A DNA stretch of 5,734 nucleotides from Bacteroidota bacterium. Lineage in GTDB: Bacteria > Bacteroidota > Bacteroidia > Chitinophagales > Chitinophagaceae. Under the pieces are notes generated by a model that saw only the letters and a program-made list of their open reading frames with translations, did not search any database and was not told the origin of the DNA. Position numbers and translations under genes: made by a program. Below, one piece after another: positions 1 through 5,734 of the stretch. The first letter of the stretch is position 1; every line of letters begins with the position of its first letter. Where the stretch lies: the NCBI GenBank assembly GCA_029778965.1, contig JAKPBL010000216.1, positions 1 to 5,734 of the forward strand, written 5' to 3'.

Positions 1-609
1 ATTCTGCCGGCTGCTTATGGCGCCGACCTTGGGCTTATTTGGAAACCTGCTCCCAAATTACTGGTGAATACCGCCCTTTGGTACTTATACCTGCAACAGG
101 AGTTCGTATATGTCGGCGACGAAGGCGTGGTGGAGCCCAGCGGCAGAACACAGCGGCAGGGCCTAGACCTGGGTCTGCGCTACCAGTTGGGTACATTCAT
201 ATTTATGAGCGGTGATTTTACGTATACCCATGCCCGTTCGCTGGAGGCCGCAAAAGGGGAGGACTATATTCCGCTTGCGCCGCGACTTAGTTTTGCCGGC
301 GCCGTTTCCATCAAACACCCCTCGGGCATTAGCGGAAGCGTCCGAACAAGGTGGCTCGGTAACCGGCCGGCCAATGAAGACAACAGCATTGTGGCCAAAG
401 GCTATTGCGTAACCGATATGAATGCCAATTATAGCTGGAGGCAATTTACCATCGGGCTGGTCGCCGAAAATATCTTCAACATTGCCTGGAATGAAACCCA
501 GTTCGCCACTACATCGCGACTTAAAAATGAAGCGGAGCCCGTTACCGAAATTCATTTTACGCCCGGTACGCCCTTTAATATCCGCGGATTGTTACGGTAC
601 CGGTTTTAA
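1..609 (+). CDS. TonB-dependent outer-membrane receptor, C-terminal part (5' end outside window)
   Basis: Frame 1 is open from the first base to the TAA at 607-609 and encodes the last 202 residues of a beta-barrel protein. Alternating hydrophobic and polar strands are separated by polar turns, and the chain ends in GLLRYRF, with the terminal aromatic residue needed for outer-membrane barrel insertion. Close to the end lie a TSRL..E..PV.EIHF segment and FTPGTPFNI, a C-terminal signature I associate with Bacteroidota receptors of the smaller siderophore or metal type rather than the SusC type. The family imports a bound ligand across the outer membrane using energy from TonB-ExbBD. The plug domain and TonB box lie outside the window, so the ligand cannot be guessed. 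An internal GTG at 64 is not the real start. The following transferase gene begins 37 bp downstream and is probably cotranscribed. Confidence 0.9.
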   Translation: MLPAAYGADLGLIWKPAPKLLVNTALWYLYLQQEFVYVGDEGVVEPSGRTQRQGLDLGLRYQLGTFIFMSGDFTYTHARSLEAAKGEDYIPLAPRLSFAGAVSIKHPSGISGSVRTRWLGNRPANEDNSIVAKGYCVTDMNANYSWRQFTIGLVAENIFNIAWNETQFATTSRLKNEAEPVTEIHFTPGTPFNIRGLLRYRF

Positions 610-646
610 AGCGGCAATAATTCGTCATAATGAAATAAATTTAGAC

Positions 647-2488
647 ATGAGAACCAAACTACTCCTGCTTTCATTATTCCCCCTCTTTTCGCTTGCCCAG
701 CAAACACAGAAGCCGGTTTTGCATGGCCGTCACTGGATGGCGATTACCGGCAAACCGCTGGCCGCGACGGCCGGGGCTACTATCTTTCAAAAGGGAGGCA
801 ACGCTGTTGATGCCGCCTGCGCCATGCTGGCCGCTACCTGCACCATGTGGGATGTGCTGAGCTGGGGCGGCGAAACCCAGGCGCTGATCTATAATCCAAA
901 AACAGGGAAGGTAATTGGCATCAATGCGCTGGGTGTTGCTCCTACCGGCGCCACACCCGGCTTCTTCAAAAGCAGGGGCATGAATTTTCCGCCGCAATAC
1001 GGCGCGCTGGCGGCGGTGACGCCCGGCACACCCGGTGGCTTGTGTACCATGCTGGCAGAATATGGCACTATGAGCCTGGCCGATGTGCTGGCGCCGGCCA
1101 TGCAGCTTGCAGAAGGTTATCCCATCGAAGCACAAACGGCCAACAATATAGAGCGTGAAAAAAAACGCCTGGCTACCTGGCCTTATTCGAAAGCGGTGTT
1201 CCTGACCCATCCCGGCGAAAAGCGGGAGGCGCCGGAGCCCGGTGAAATTTTTAAACAGGCAGATCTGTTGCAAACGCTGACCAGAATGGTAGAGGCCGAG
1301 AAGGCAGCGTTGAAAAAAGGCAGGAGCCGGAAAGAAGCCATCTACGCGGCTTATGACCGGTTCTACAAGGGAGATATCGCCAAAGAATTTGTTCGCGGCT
1401 GCCAGGAGCAGGGCGGGCTTATTACCGAAGGCGACCTCGCTAACTGGAAAGTGATGACGGAAACGCCGCTGCAGGTGAATTACAAGGGCATCGATGTGTA
1501 CAAGCTCTCCCAGTGGACCCAGGGGCCAATGCTGCTGCAAAGCCTTAATATGCTGGAGAATTTCGACCTGAAAAGCATGGGCTACAATTCGGCCCGGTAT
1601 ATACACACCCTGTACCAGGTAATGAACAAAGCCTTTGCCGACCGTGATTTCTATTATGGCGATCCTTATTTCCCGCCCGAGGAGCCAATAAAAGGACTGC
1701 TGTCGAAAGAATATGCCAAACAACAGGTCGCAACCTTTAATCCCGAAAAAAACGACCCTGCCATGAAGCCGGGCGACCCGTATCCTTTTGAAGGGAAAAC
1801 GAATCCGTATAAGGCGCTGCTCGATCAGTGGCCCGGTGATGCCGGAAAGGCCAAAGACAACGCAGTGGCGATGAATGAAACCTATCTCAACAACGTATGG
1901 CTTGGCACCACTTCGGTTGAAGCGGCCGATAAAGAAGGCTGGGTAGTGTCGATCACGCCCAGTGGCGGCTGGCTGCCCGCCTGCATTGCCGGAAAAACCG
2001 GCGTGGGCATGAGTCAGCGTATGCAAAGCTTCGTTTGCGACTCAACGCTGAATCCTTTTAACGTGGTGACTCCCGGAAAGAGACCGCGTGTTACGCTGAC
2101 GCCCACGCTTGCGATGAAAGATGGAAAGCCCTTCCTTTCGTTCGCCGTGCAGGGTGGCGATACGCAAGACCAGAACCTGTTGCAGTTCTTCCTGAATATG
2201 GTTGAGTTCGGCATGACCGTGCAGGAAGCAGCCGAGGCGGCCAACATCAACACCTATCAATACTGGCTCTCGCTCGGCGATGAAGACCGGAAGCCCCGCC
2301 CCGGCCAACTGTTGTTGCAAAGCAGTACACCCGACTGGATCAGGAGGGAGCTGAAGCAAATGGGTTACCAGTTGCGTTTTGAAGACCGTACGTCGGGCCC
2401 GATCAACGCGATCTATTTCGACTGGAAGCACGGCAGCTTCTGGGGCGGCTCCAGCAACCATGGCGAGGATTATGGCATCGGCTGGTAG
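647..2488 (+). CDS. Gamma-glutamyltransferase-family protein, exported (divergent, YwrD-like)
   Basis: This is a 613-residue Ntn-hydrolase of the gamma-glutamyltranspeptidase family (MEROPS T3), which cleaves itself to expose a catalytic threonine and then hydrolyses or transfers gamma-glutamyl groups. The ATG at 647 gives a signal peptide (MRTKLLLLSLFPLFSLA, then QQ), so the product is periplasmic. The frame is open back to 422, but that stretch only shadows the receptor gene. Visible motifs are KGGNAVDAA (49-57), a G-rich WGGE segment (73-76), SQWTQGP in place of PPSSGG, GTTSVEAADKEG with the predicted nucleophile Thr421, PGKRP (476-480) and QGGDTQDQ (502-509), whose two glycines fit the oxyanion hole. 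By eye against E. coli GGT, the Arg114 position (REMAP) is Val97 here, His393 is Ser, and the Ser462-Ser463 pair is Val-Thr. The fold and family are clear; true gamma-glutamyl specificity is doubtful. Confidence 0.9.
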   Translation: MRTKLLLLSLFPLFSLAQQTQKPVLHGRHWMAITGKPLAATAGATIFQKGGNAVDAACAMLAATCTMWDVLSWGGETQALIYNPKTGKVIGINALGVAPTGATPGFFKSRGMNFPPQYGALAAVTPGTPGGLCTMLAEYGTMSLADVLAPAMQLAEGYPIEAQTANNIEREKKRLATWPYSKAVFLTHPGEKREAPEPGEIFKQADLLQTLTRMVEAEKAALKKGRSRKEAIYAAYDRFYKGDIAKEFVRGCQEQGGLITEGDLANWKVMTETPLQVNYKGIDVYKLSQWTQGPMLLQSLNMLENFDLKSMGYNSARYIHTLYQVMNKAFADRDFYYGDPYFPPEEPIKGLLSKEYAKQQVATFNPEKNDPAMKPGDPYPFEGKTNPYKALLDQWPGDAGKAKDNAVAMNETYLNNVWLGTTSVEAADKEGWVVSITPSGGWLPACIAGKTGVGMSQRMQSFVCDSTLNPFNVVTPGKRPRVTLTPTLAMKDGKPFLSFAVQGGDTQDQNLLQFFLNMVEFGMTVQEAAEAANINTYQYWLSLGDEDRKPRPGQLLLQSSTPDWIRRELKQMGYQLRFEDRTSGPINAIYFDWKHGSFWGGSSNHGEDYGIGW

Positions 2489-2545
2489 GTTTTTACAGCA
2501 GATAGCCTTAACCGTTAGTGATGTTGGGAGATTCTGCAGGTCTGC

Positions 2546-3217
2546 TTATAAAGGATCGGCCTTTACCCATCCGTAGCGGATAGCGAATAATACCAGCCCC
2601 ACCCGGCTTCTCACCTGGAGTTTCTCAAACAGCGCTTCGCGGTAACCATCGATGGTGCGTTCGCTTAGCTTCATGGTAATAGCGATCTCCTTGTATGTCA
2701 TTTCGGAGGCGGCGTATTTGATGAACTCCATCTCCCGGTCTGACAATCTGAAAACCGGCGCCGGCGCTTTTTCTTCTTTGTGAATGGTATGGATCAGCTT
2801 GCCGGTTACAAATTCGGAATAGTAAAAGCCCCGTTCCAGTATTTCGGTGAGCGACCGGTGCAGTTCGGCCTGCGTGCAGTCTTTCAGCAGGTAACCCCGG
2901 CAGCCGGCGCGGATCATCTGGATGACAGAGGTTTCATCGTCGTTCATGCTCAATGCCAGCATTTTCAGCAGGGGATATCGTGCGCTGATTTCGCGCGCGG
3001 TCACTACGCCGTTCATAAGGGGCATGTTGATGTCGAGTATGGCTATTTCGGGCTGCGTGCCGGCTTTCTCGAGGTAGCCCAGCAATGCTTTGCCATTGTT
3101 GGCCACATGGGCCACTTCGAATTCGGGCATCTCGTTGATAAGGTGTGAAAGCGATTCGGCGATCAGCCGGTGATCGTCGGCAATTACAATCGAGTGCTTC
3201 TTTATACTATTGGACAT
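2546..3217 (-). CDS. Two-component response regulator, LuxR/NarL (FixJ) family
   Basis: This 223-residue protein is a cytoplasmic DNA-binding regulator. The N-terminal receiver domain (about 8-125) has the acidic pair Asp14-Asp15 in IADDH, the phosphoacceptor Asp62 in AILDINMP, the switch Ser90 and Lys112 in the YLLKD motif. A linker of about 30 residues leads to a C-terminal LuxR-type helix-turn-helix (about 158-217): LSDRE, then YKEIAITMKLSERTIDGYREALFEKL split around the recognition helix, then RSRVGLVLFAIRYGWV. All residues needed for phosphorylation are present and the length is normal for the family. Its start overlaps the end of the kinase gene by 11 bp, which implies translational coupling and makes the kinase its partner. 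It is the last gene of the four-gene operon and converges on the transferase gene. Its target is unknown; the palindrome at 5250-5267 is a candidate site. Confidence 0.95.
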   Translation of the reverse strand: MSNSIKKHSIVIADDHRLIAESLSHLINEMPEFEVAHVANNGKALLGYLEKAGTQPEIAILDINMPLMNGVVTAREISARYPLLKMLALSMNDDETSVIQMIRAGCRGYLLKDCTQAELHRSLTEILERGFYYSEFVTGKLIHTIHKEEKAPAPVFRLSDREMEFIKYAASEMTYKEIAITMKLSERTIDGYREALFEKLQVRSRVGLVLFAIRYGWVKADPL

Positions 3218-4028
3218 TGTTCCCTGTTTTTGGCAAATTTATCAGGATGCGGGTGCCTTCGCCCGGCATACTGTTTATCGTAAGTTTTGCGCCCACCAGC
3301 GCGGCTCTTTTGTCGAGGTTGCGCAGTCCCGACCCCGATTCGCCGATACTGCGTTGCGCGGTTTCGGCCTGGTCAAACCCCTTGCCGTTATCCCTGATTT
3401 CAATGCTGAAATCGCTGTCGGTATAGCGCATCGATACAGTTATTTCGGTGGCTACGGCGTGTTTCAGAATATTGTTCAGGATCTCCTGCACCATTCTGTA
3501 AATCACAATTTCCTTTTTGTCGTCGATAGCAAAGTCGTCACCTTCGGTCAGGAAATTCACTTTTATTAAGGCGGCCTGCTCAATTCGCTGTAGTTCGAAG
3601 CGGATAGACTCACGCAGTCCGTAAGAAGCGAGAATATCGCTGTTGAGCCCTTTCGACAGCATTCTTATATACCGGATTACATCGCCCAGGATGAGGTTGG
3701 TGTCTTTAATACGTTGGGTTTGCGGATGATCAGGCAGCTCCTTTTCCAGGATATTTAGGTTGATGCGTGATACGCTCAGCAATTGTCCCATGTTATCATG
3801 AATCTCCTGGCTGATATCGCGCAGCGTCTGGTCGCGGCTTTCAATTTGGGTGGTAAGCACTTCCTGCTCGTAGCTGGCTTTCATTTTTTCCTGCTCCTGC
3901 ATCTGCCGCAGCTTGCGGCGTTGCGATGCAAAGATGAAGTAAACCACAAAACCGCTCAGCGCCAGCATCATCAGCACGGCTGCCGCCATGGTGTAAATGA
4001 CTTCAAACTGACTGGGAGCGTGTTTCAT
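3207..4028 (-). CDS. Sensor histidine kinase, NarX/DegS type (HisKA_3 + HATPase_c), no sensor domain
   Basis: This is a 273-residue inner-membrane histidine kinase. One hydrophobic helix (about 12-33) is followed by a charged, coiled-coil-like stretch rich in Gln, Glu and Lys (36-66). The HisKA_3 dimerisation box follows, with ISQEIHDNMGQLLS and the predicted phosphorylated His77. The ATPase domain has the N-box EILNNILKHA (Asn185/186), the G1 box DNGKGF (213-218), the G2 box GSGLRN (232-237) and a GEGTRI segment near the end. Only about 11 residues precede the membrane helix, so there is no extracellular sensor and no PAS, GAF or TPR module. The signal must come from the membrane segment or a partner protein. 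The start codon overlaps the stop of the seven-helix gene (ATGA, 4025-4028), and the stop lies inside the regulator gene. The kinase presumably phosphorylates Asp62 of that regulator. Confidence 0.95.
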   Translation of the reverse strand: MKHAPSQFEVIYTMAAAVLMMLALSGFVVYFIFASQRRKLRQMQEQEKMKASYEQEVLTTQIESRDQTLRDISQEIHDNMGQLLSVSRINLNILEKELPDHPQTQRIKDTNLILGDVIRYIRMLSKGLNSDILASYGLRESIRFELQRIEQAALIKVNFLTEGDDFAIDDKKEIVIYRMVQEILNNILKHAVATEITVSMRYTDSDFSIEIRDNGKGFDQAETAQRSIGESGSGLRNLDKRAALVGAKLTINSMPGEGTRILINLPKTGNNVQ

Positions 4029-4666
4029 GGAATAGGTGGCCGGGCCGGTTTTTGAACCAGAAAGTTAACAAGAAATGCACCGTAAAAGATCCATTCGCTG
4101 ACGATCAGGTAAACAATGATCCTGGCATGTCCATCCTGCATCAGTATATTATATAGGCCCAGTGTCAGGAAAGACGTGATCGATAATATGAGTATTCCCA
4201 GGGCTATCCAGAACGAATGTTCATACATCATCTGCTGGCGGTTTGCTTCTTCAAACAGGCGGGCGATAAAAAACAATACCTGTAAGATGAGCAGGAGGCT
4301 AGTCAATACAATGATATTGGTATTGAGGTCGGTGCCTGGTGATTGCAGGTAGATACCGTTCAGCACAGACAATAACACTACCACCGGAATGCTCCAGAGG
4401 AAAAAATTCCGGCTGCGGCCGATCTCATACGACAGCGCTACCGTGAGCAATGCATAAGCCAGGGGTTTACTGACATGATAATATACCCTGTTATTACCAT
4501 AGTACTTTCCCATTAATACATCGAGTGTTTCACAACCCGCCGCTACAATGAGGAAAATCCAGAAAACCTGGTTGGCTGTCGAAAATTTCTCTCTTTTCCA
4601 GAAGCCAGCAGTTATGCCGGCTAAAATGATAATGAACTTAATGACGGTTCCAAGCGATTCATCCAT
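4025..4666 (-). CDS. Seven-transmembrane protein of unknown function, putative sensor subunit
   Basis: This 213-residue protein is almost wholly hydrophobic. I count seven likely membrane helices, at about 6-23, 33-52, 64-83, 87-107, 115-138, 152-175 and 180-203. Loops are short, and the C-terminal tail (QKPARPPIP) is short and carries Lys and Arg. There is no signal peptide and no soluble domain. Some polar or charged residues sit within or next to helices (Glu46 and Asp49 in helix 2, Lys67 and Glu81 around helix 3, Glu191 in helix 7) and could take part in sensing. I do not recognise a named family. The gene starts 3 bp after the lipoprotein stop and overlaps the kinase start by 4 bp, so its product is probably made in fixed ratio with the kinase. 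The inferred role is a membrane sensor feeding the sensorless kinase; a structural or transport role cannot be excluded. Confidence 0.85.
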   Translation of the reverse strand: MDESLGTVIKFIIILAGITAGFWKREKFSTANQVFWIFLIVAAGCETLDVLMGKYYGNNRVYYHVSKPLAYALLTVALSYEIGRSRNFFLWSIPVVVLLSVLNGIYLQSPGTDLNTNIIVLTSLLLILQVLFFIARLFEEANRQQMMYEHSFWIALGILILSITSFLTLGLYNILMQDGHARIIVYLIVSEWIFYGAFLVNFLVQKPARPPIP

Positions 4667-4669
4667 ATG

Positions 4670-5065
4670 TTATGGTACACAGTTTGTCGGGCAGGGGTAG
4701 TACACCACATACACTACCCGGTCGTATTGCGACTCGGCAGCGCCGGCGGGTTTCCGGTTCGTAAGGGAACCGTACACAATGAAAACAGGGCTGATGTACG
4801 CGGGGTCTTTTCCGTAGAAAACGTTGATTTCGTCGACGCCTGTTTCCAGGATGGCTTTTAGAGCGCCGGCCGGGATCATCATGCCCCGTTTAAAAGAACG
4901 TTGCATTTTCTTGTCGGCGGCAAAAGCATCCTGCAGTTTGGCGGCCTCTTCCATGGTTATGGGTCTGGCATTGAACTTTTCGGATGTGGCGTCATTCAGT
5001 TTGCTTTGAACGCCGCAGGAACCCAGGGTGGCAGCAAGGAGCAGAAAAAAGATCAGTTTCTTCAT
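4670..5065 (-). CDS. Small lipoprotein of unknown function with C-terminal CPTNC motif
   Basis: This is a 131-residue exported protein. The ATG at 5063-5065 is preferred because MKKLIFFLLLAATLGSC forms a clean lipoprotein signal ending in a lipobox (L-G-S-Cys17). The frame is open up to 5122, but that would add 19 basic residues before the signal. The mature part has a helical region (PITMEEAAKLQDAFAADKK) followed by a predicted beta-rich half containing KRGMMIPAGALKAIL, INVFYGKDPAYISPVFIVYG and YDRVVYVVYY. It ends in PCPTNCVP, with Cys125 and Cys129 as the only other cysteines, so a disulfide or metal site is possible. The overall plan reminds me of short uncharacterised Bacteroidota proteins that end in PCPxxC; this is recollection, not a search. 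It is first in the operon, 3 bp before the seven-helix gene. A role as a periplasm-facing partner of the sensor is inferred. Confidence 0.85.
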   Translation of the reverse strand: MKKLIFFLLLAATLGSCGVQSKLNDATSEKFNARPITMEEAAKLQDAFAADKKMQRSFKRGMMIPAGALKAILETGVDEINVFYGKDPAYISPVFIVYGSLTNRKPAGAAESQYDRVVYVVYYPCPTNCVP

Positions 5066-5092
5066 GGCAAAAGATTTGTTTTGACGTTGCTT

Positions 5093-5100
5093 TAAAGGTA
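5093..5100 (-). promoter_or_regulatory. Possible Bacteroidota -7 promoter element (TACCTTTA)
   Basis: On the minus strand this reads TACCTTTA, one base off the Bacteroidota -7 consensus TAnnTTTG. It lies 27 bp before the lipoprotein start, which would give a short leader. No good TTG is seen about 19-21 bp upstream of it. A second equally weak match, TAGTTTTA, lies at 5198-5205. Either, both or neither may be real. Confidence 0.25.
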
Positions 5101-5124
5101 GTTTCTTTTTGTGGAGGTGCACAG

Positions 5125-5148
5125 GCCAGCAGCCAGTAGGGCTGTGGC
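5125..5148 (-). other. Imperfect hairpin in the operon's upstream region
   Basis: GGCTGTGGC (5140-5148) pairs with GCCA-G-CAGCC (5125-5134), giving nine pairs with one bulged base and a 5-base loop. Flanking GGTG/CACC segments could extend it beyond an internal loop. No U-run follows on the minus strand, so it is not a typical terminator. If transcription starts upstream of it, it would form a leader hairpin about 60 nt before the lipoprotein start. It may be chance in GC-rich DNA. Confidence 0.3.
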
Positions 5149-5249
5149 ACCCACCAGGGTTACCACAACCTTGACTGACCGAACATAGAATTCGCTGTAA
5201 AACTAGTGCCCATGCATGAACCGTACCAGGGTAGAATCCACCGTGGGGG

Positions 5250-5267
5250 TACGGGAAATTTCCCGTA
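5250..5267. promoter_or_regulatory. Perfect 18-bp palindrome, candidate regulator binding site
   Basis: TACGGGAAA at 5250-5258 is followed directly by its exact reverse complement TTTCCCGTA at 5259-5267, with no spacer. It lies in the only intergenic region able to drive the four-gene signalling operon, 185 bp upstream of the lipoprotein start. Dimeric LuxR/NarL-type regulators bind inverted repeats of about this size. If the weak -7 element at 5198-5205 is used, the palindrome's centre sits roughly 65-70 bp upstream of transcription start, a usual place for an activator. Binding is inference; the symmetry is seen directly. Confidence 0.5.
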
Positions 5268-5344
5268 TTTCCTGGTGCTTGTTTCCGGTATGCGTTTCAT
5301 TTTATCAAACAGGAAGATTTGCAGCTTCTGCTCCGGCAGCAATA

Positions 5345-5378
5345 AAAAAGCCGCCTCCTGGTATGGAGGCGGCTTTTT
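5345..5378 (-). terminator. Rho-independent terminator of the aconitase gene (structurally bidirectional)
   Basis: GCCGCCTCC (5350-5358) and GGAGGCGGC (5365-5373) form nine GC-rich pairs around a 6-base loop. Five flanking A-T pairs (5345-5349 with 5374-5378) extend the stem to 14 bp. Read on the minus strand, it lies 20 bp after the aconitase stop and ends in TTTTTTATT, a good U-run. Read on the plus strand it also ends in five T's, but no plus-strand gene precedes it nearby. It separates aconitase transcription from the signalling operon. Confidence 0.9.
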
Positions 5379-5398
5379 ATAAGGGATTTGACCGCGAA

Positions 5399-5734
5399 TT
5401 ATTTCTTCGCGAATTCTTTCCGGATGATATTCAGCGCCGCTCCCGCCTTGAACCATTCAATCTGTTGCTCGTTGTAGCTATGGTTGGCCAGGATGGTATC
5501 GGTGCTGCCGTCTTTGTGGTGCAGCACGATCTCCAGCGGCTTGTTCGGCAAAAAGGAAGTAAGCCCGTTGATGTCAATGGTATCGTCTTCCAGGATCTTG
5601 TCGTAGTCGCTTTTATCGGCAAAGGTCAGCGCCAGCATGCCCTGCTTTTTCAGGTTGGTTTCGTGAATGCGCGCGAAGCTTTTTACCAGTACGGCCCGTA
5701 CGCCGAGGTGGCGGGGTTCCATGGCGGCGTGCTC
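5399..5734 (-). CDS. acn: Aconitate hydratase, C-terminal part (5' end outside window)
   Basis: The minus-strand frame is open from the window edge to the TAA at 5399-5401 and encodes 111 residues. It begins with [27 protein letters not shown] split across the edge, which is the segment following the conserved active-site GSSR in the swivelling C-terminal domain of aconitases. Further on, [10 protein letters not shown], the acidic DIN-GL stretch and [20 protein letters not shown] match mitochondrial-type aconitases, the usual form in Bacteroidota. The enzyme interconverts citrate and isocitrate in the citric acid cycle in the cytoplasm, using a 4Fe-4S cluster. The cluster-binding cysteines and most catalytic residues lie outside the window. 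An internal ATG at 5722 is not the real start. The gene is followed by a strong terminator, so it is not part of the signalling operon. The choice of symbol is generic. Confidence 0.95.
   Translation of the reverse strand, partial: EHAAMEPRHLGVRAVLVKSFARIHETNLKKQGMLALTFADKSDYDKILEDDTIDINGLTSFLPNKPLEIVLHHKDGSTDTILANHSYNEQQIEWFKAGAALNIIRKEFAKK

Larger units (their letters stand above)
5066..5398. other. 333-bp intergenic region without a supported gene
   Basis: Between the aconitase stop and the lipoprotein start I find only regulatory-looking structure: the terminator, the 18-bp palindrome, a hairpin and two weak -7-like elements. The one sizeable open frame here (minus, 5160-5456) runs through the terminator hairpin and into the aconitase gene in another frame, has no recognisable domain, and is not supported. 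A second inverted pair, CCGTACC (5221-5227) and GGTACGG (5248-5254), overlaps the left arm of the palindrome. Confidence 0.7.

Noticed and set aside
422..646. Upstream extension of the transferase reading frame by 75 residues
   Set aside because: It overlaps the receptor gene in another frame and shows no family similarity, while the ATG at 647 begins a clean signal peptide.
674..2026. 450-codon open frame opposite the transferase gene
   Set aside because: It is a mirror of a GC-rich coding strand, rich in His, Arg and Gly, with no domain; the plus strand has clear family motifs throughout.
2780..4055. Plus-strand open frames across the regulator and kinase genes
   Set aside because: They are antisense shadows of genes with complete catalytic motifs and have no recognisable features or suitable starts.
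5066..5122. Upstream extension of the lipoprotein by 19 residues
   Set aside because: It would place a basic stretch before the lipoprotein signal and would cover the putative promoter; the ATG at 5063-5065 gives a standard lipobox position.
5341..5380. Long inverted repeat considered as a mobile-element end
   Set aside because: The A-tract, GC stem, 6-base loop and T-tract form a standard terminator just after the aconitase stop; no transposase or target duplication is present.
5160..5456. 98-codon open frame on the minus strand
   Set aside because: It overlaps the aconitase end in a different frame, runs through the terminator hairpin and contains the palindrome; its composition is not protein-like.

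Overview
The window looks like chromosomal DNA of a Bacteroidota bacterium, most likely a Chitinophagaceae-type member of the Chitinophagia/Sphingobacteriia. The grounds are a TonB-dependent receptor with the Bacteroidota-style C-terminus, starts without clear Shine-Dalgarno sequences, a sensor kinase with the H-box variant IS-QEIHD-NMGQ paired with a NarL-type regulator, and a mitochondrial-type aconitase tail. No phage, insertion sequence, CRISPR array or RNA gene is visible. The placement is inferred from protein style only.

Left block (1-2488, plus strand): the last 202 residues of a TonB-dependent outer-membrane receptor, then after a 37-bp gap a complete exported gamma-glutamyltransferase-family protein. 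The short gap suggests one transcript, and perhaps a shared substrate: import across the outer membrane followed by periplasmic hydrolysis. The transferase has lost several residues that bind the gamma-glutamyl group in classical enzymes, so its substrate may differ.

Middle block (2546-5065, minus strand, read right to left): a tight four-gene operon of a small lipoprotein, a seven-helix membrane protein, a single-helix histidine kinase and a LuxR/NarL-type response regulator. The junctions are a 3-bp gap, a 4-bp ATGA overlap and an 11-bp overlap. The kinase has no sensor domain, so the membrane protein and lipoprotein are the obvious candidates for the sensing part. This four-gene cassette is the most interesting item in the window.

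Right block (5066-5734): a 333-bp intergenic region that should hold the operon's promoter. It contains a perfect 18-bp palindrome, a hairpin, two weak promoter-like elements and a strong 14-bp-stem terminator. At the edge lies the C-terminal 111 residues of aconitate hydratase on the minus strand, which that terminator serves. The plus- and minus-strand blocks converge at 2489-2545, where no strong terminator is seen.
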